Below, piece after piece: positions 62,249 to 64,000 of a DNA stretch of 64,000 bases (positions are counted from its first letter, which is position 1; every line of letters begins with the position of its first letter). Under the pieces are notes generated by a model. That model was not told where the DNA came from and made no database searches. It saw nothing but the letters and a program-made list of their open reading frames with translations. The stretch comes from Limnobaculum zhutongyuii (lineage in GTDB: Bacteria > Pseudomonadota > Gammaproteobacteria > Enterobacterales > Enterobacteriaceae): the NCBI RefSeq assembly GCF_004295645.1, contig NZ_CP034752.1, positions 3,224,001-3,288,000 on the forward strand, written 5' to 3'. A program made the position numbers and the translations under genes.

Positions 62249-63313
62249 CTATTGAAGATTCTTATCTTTCAGAAAATTGCTAACCAGATCGGCAATCTGG
62301 ACATTGTTCAGATCGGAGAACGGAAAATGGGTATTACCTTTAATGCCCATCTCAGGTAAATGAATAACCGTAACATCACCACCGTATTTATTCACCACAT
62401 CGCGCCATTCACGAGCCATTGCCAGACGAACTCGCCAACTATCCTGCGCAGGCATGGTGGTTGGTTTATCCGGAATGTTATCGCCGTAAAAAATCACAAT
62501 TGGAATTTTGGTTAATGCCATAAATTGATTCAAAGGTACCGGCTCACCTTGCAGAGTATCGAATGCGCTGGGCATTGGTGCAGGCAATTCATTTTCCGGG
62601 AAGACAAAGCTGCTGCCGGGCTCAAAGGCAATAATCGCCTTCACCTTGCTGTTTTTCATCGCCGTATACCAACCCGGGCCACCGCCCTGAGAATGGGTAA
62701 ACAGGATAGCCGGGCCTGATTTATCAATAACCGCCGACATAGCATCGGATATGACGTTGATATCAAAAGGCCCGGTATTTGGAGTCATCTGGCGAAAATA
62801 CTGATTCAGTGCGTCTTTATCATGAGAGAACTGAACGCCTGCAAAATAGTCAGGCCAGACACCAACACGAAACTGATTGAACCACATCTGCTCATCCGGT
62901 TTTGGTGTGATAGTTCCTTCAACCGTACTGCGGCCTGCACTACCCCGACGAGGTTGATCCACCAGATAAGTTGAGAACCCACGGCGCAGGAAAATGTTCT
63001 GAAATCCTTCACGACCATCCGGCGTTCTTTCCCAGGTACGGGAAAATTGCCCGGCACCGTGCAGCATAACCAATGGATATTTATGAGGATTTGGTGGAAT
63101 TTGATAAAACACGGAAGCGTGATCGCCATGATAAGTCTGACCGGCGGAATCCAGCGGGTTTTTAGCCTCAAACTTTCCGGGGGTGGTAATGACAGTTCCA
63201 CCGGCAGAAAAGCTTCCCTGTTCCTGAATAATCAATGGTTCTGCGTTAACCGACTGGGCTATAAGGCCACTCGTCATTATGCAAAACGCCAGTGTTTTTA
63301 AAAGTGTCTTCAA
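62249..63313 (-). CDS. Secreted alpha/beta hydrolase
   Basis: A 354-residue protein with a Sec signal peptide (cleavage near VNA, residue 24). Alpha/beta hydrolase marks: oxyanion loop LVMLHGAGQFSRTW (about 81-94), nucleophile Ser208 in FTHSQGGGPGW, and a late His in GNTHFPF. It could be an esterase or lactonase acting in the periplasm. It is alone in its unit; the physiological substrate is unknown. Confidence 0.82.
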   Translation of the reverse strand: MKTLLKTLAFCIMTSGLIAQSVNAEPLIIQEQGSFSAGGTVITTPGKFEAKNPLDSAGQTYHGDHASVFYQIPPNPHKYPLVMLHGAGQFSRTWERTPDGREGFQNIFLRRGFSTYLVDQPRRGSAGRSTVEGTITPKPDEQMWFNQFRVGVWPDYFAGVQFSHDKDALNQYFRQMTPNTGPFDINVISDAMSAVIDKSGPAILFTHSQGGGPGWYTAMKNSKVKAIIAFEPGSSFVFPENELPAPMPSAFDTLQGEPVPLNQFMALTKIPIVIFYGDNIPDKPTTMPAQDSWRVRLAMAREWRDVVNKYGGDVTVIHLPEMGIKGNTHFPFSDLNNVQIADLVSNFLKDKNLQ

Positions 63314-63703
63314 GGCTATCTCCTCTGTGTCGGTTTTACTGTAATACTACCTGAATTATTCAGGTTGATTATTTAGCCACCACGAATAGCCTTATTTATC
63401 TGATTCATTAATCATTGACACGTCGATAGCGTTCAATTAAATATCAATAAGTTAAATAAAATATAGAAAACAAACCCTAGCACCGTCAGGTAAACATATC
63501 CCCACTTTTACATTCCACTTGCAAACTTTTGCGATCTTCCCCGACATTTCCAAATATCCCCTCCCTGCTCCATTGACCCTTTCTCTGTACAAATATACCT
63601 TGTGGTGATTACCCGTAAATTTGCGGGTAATTAAAAAAGCGAAACCCCGCAGTGCGCTAACACTAACGGGGTCTCTGACCACAACGTTACTGGAGGTAAC
63701 ATC
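63314..63703. other. Non-coding region before the right-edge small ORFs
   Basis: Contains the promoter side of the hydrolase gene, an ATTACCCG/CGGGTAAT hairpin (63608-63631) followed by TAAAAAAG, and the hairpin at 63644-63672. No larger gene is supported; the reverse-strand open frame at 63452-63751 has no ribosome-binding site and lies across the hairpins. Confidence 0.5.
63644..63672 (+). ncRNA. Hairpin resembling a P4-like immunity RNA region
   Basis: ACCCCGCAGTG pairs with CACTAACGGGGT around a CGCTAA loop, 31 bases before a strong ribosome-binding site. P4-like satellite prophages carry a small structured CI RNA just upstream of short overlapping ORFs; the resemblance is in layout and composition and is not proven. 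Confidence 0.3.
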
Positions 63704-63838
63704 ATGGCTGTCGTGAAGCATACCCAAACTCGCTCCAATTTTATATATCACCCGGGATCCATTTTCAGATCCGGATCGAAAAAACGATCCCCTGTTTCAG
63801 CAAGTTGCCTGACAATTTGGGGGGATTATCATGCTTAA
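63704..63838 (+). CDS. Small ORF (44 aa), satellite-phage-like leader
   Basis: A basic 44-residue peptide (starts MAVVKHTQTRSNF) with a strong GGAGG site. Its stop overlaps the start of the next ORF by 8 bases, so the two are translationally coupled. Similar small basic ORFs, some labelled Icd-like or Ash-like, occur in P4-type elements of Enterobacterales. No function is assigned. Confidence 0.5.
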   Translation: MAVVKHTQTRSNFIYHPGSIFRSGSKKRSPVSASCLTIWGDYHA

Positions 63839-64000
63839 TCTTATCGACTCAACCCCCGGCGATCCGCTGGAGCTGGCGGAGCAGTGCCTTGCTTTGGCTA
63901 CTGTGGTACTCAAAATCAATGAGGCAGCGGTAAAGGAGTCATTGCAGTTTATTCTGCATGAGAAGATGGAAGCGCTGTTTCAGGCGCTTGATAACGCAGA
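63831..64000 (+). CDS. Partial ORF cut by the window end
   Basis: At least 56 residues, starting MLNLIDSTPGDPLELAEQC with a GGGGGGA ribosome-binding site and running off the right edge. Acidic and helical in appearance, of the type found in prophage and satellite early operons. Completeness cannot be judged. Confidence 0.55.
   Translation, partial: MLNLIDSTPGDPLELAEQCLALATVVLKINEAAVKESLQFILHEKMEALFQALDNA

Noticed and set aside
43540..63700. Whole region as one P4 island inserted in leuX
   Set aside because: No integrase near the tRNA and no second copy of the tRNA 3' end within the window.
1..64000. CRISPR arrays, insertion sequences, rRNA genes
   Set aside because: No regularly spaced repeats, transposase-like proteins or rRNA sequence were seen.

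Overview
The window is a chromosomal segment of an Enterobacterales bacterium. The block valS-holC-pepA-lptF-lptG followed further on by a tRNA-Leu(CAA) has the same order as E. coli between valS and leuX. Protein similarity to E. coli is clear but not near identity, so a family such as Budviciaceae is possible; that is a guess. 

Region by region: (1) 1-10218, a tellurite/stress-resistance (Ter) locus. A leftward terZ-terA-terB-terC-terD operon faces a rightward five-gene operon (ATP-grasp, two phosphoribosyltransferases, HAD phosphatase, citrate-lyase-beta-like lyase), known as the Ter-associated module predicted to make a nucleoside-like metabolite. (2) 10301-12272, pgpA with a TTG start, converging on a MocR-type regulator. 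(3) 12461-16740, a complete TMAO respiration operon torCAD. (4) 16999-25453, a small membrane protein with a GspC-like domain, then the conserved valS, holC, pepA, lptFG core. (5) 25609-28204, a copper-related pair (Cys/His-rich secreted protein and a Tat-type multicopper oxidase whose reading frame is broken at a G5 run) and a lipoprotein. (6) 28337-42594, an accessory catabolic region. It is anchored by convincing homologues of the sulfoquinovose genes yihU, yihV and yihW in the E. coli divergent arrangement, but the genes beside them differ: a class II aldolase where YihT would be, a zinc alcohol dehydrogenase where the isomerase YihS would be, unrelated MFS transporters, a frameshifted YihR-like epimerase, and then a TRAP transporter, an SDR and a LacI regulator. 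(7) 43455-43539, tRNA-Leu(CAA), a classical island integration site. (8) 44391-60450, a second catabolic region: DhaK/DhaL kinase, TIM-family and RpiB-family isomerases, transaldolase and transketolase, with PdxA2, a sugar isomerase-like barrel, two paralogous amidohydrolase lactonases, three anion-symporter-type MFS proteins and a SorC regulator. This fits breakdown of a four-carbon sugar or sugar acid through tetrulose phosphate and erythrose 4-phosphate. (9) 60753-64000, a decayed LysR gene, an aldo/keto reductase, a secreted alpha/beta hydrolase, and at the right edge a hairpin plus overlapping small ORFs resembling a P4-like satellite immunity region. 

Four genes carry frame disruptions (multicopper oxidase, YihR-like epimerase, TRAP binding protein twice, LysR), so part of this accessory DNA is decaying, switchable, or mis-sequenced. 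The two most interesting systems are the re-plumbed yihUVW cluster and the C4-sugar cluster; the chemistry of both is inferred and their substrates are unknown.
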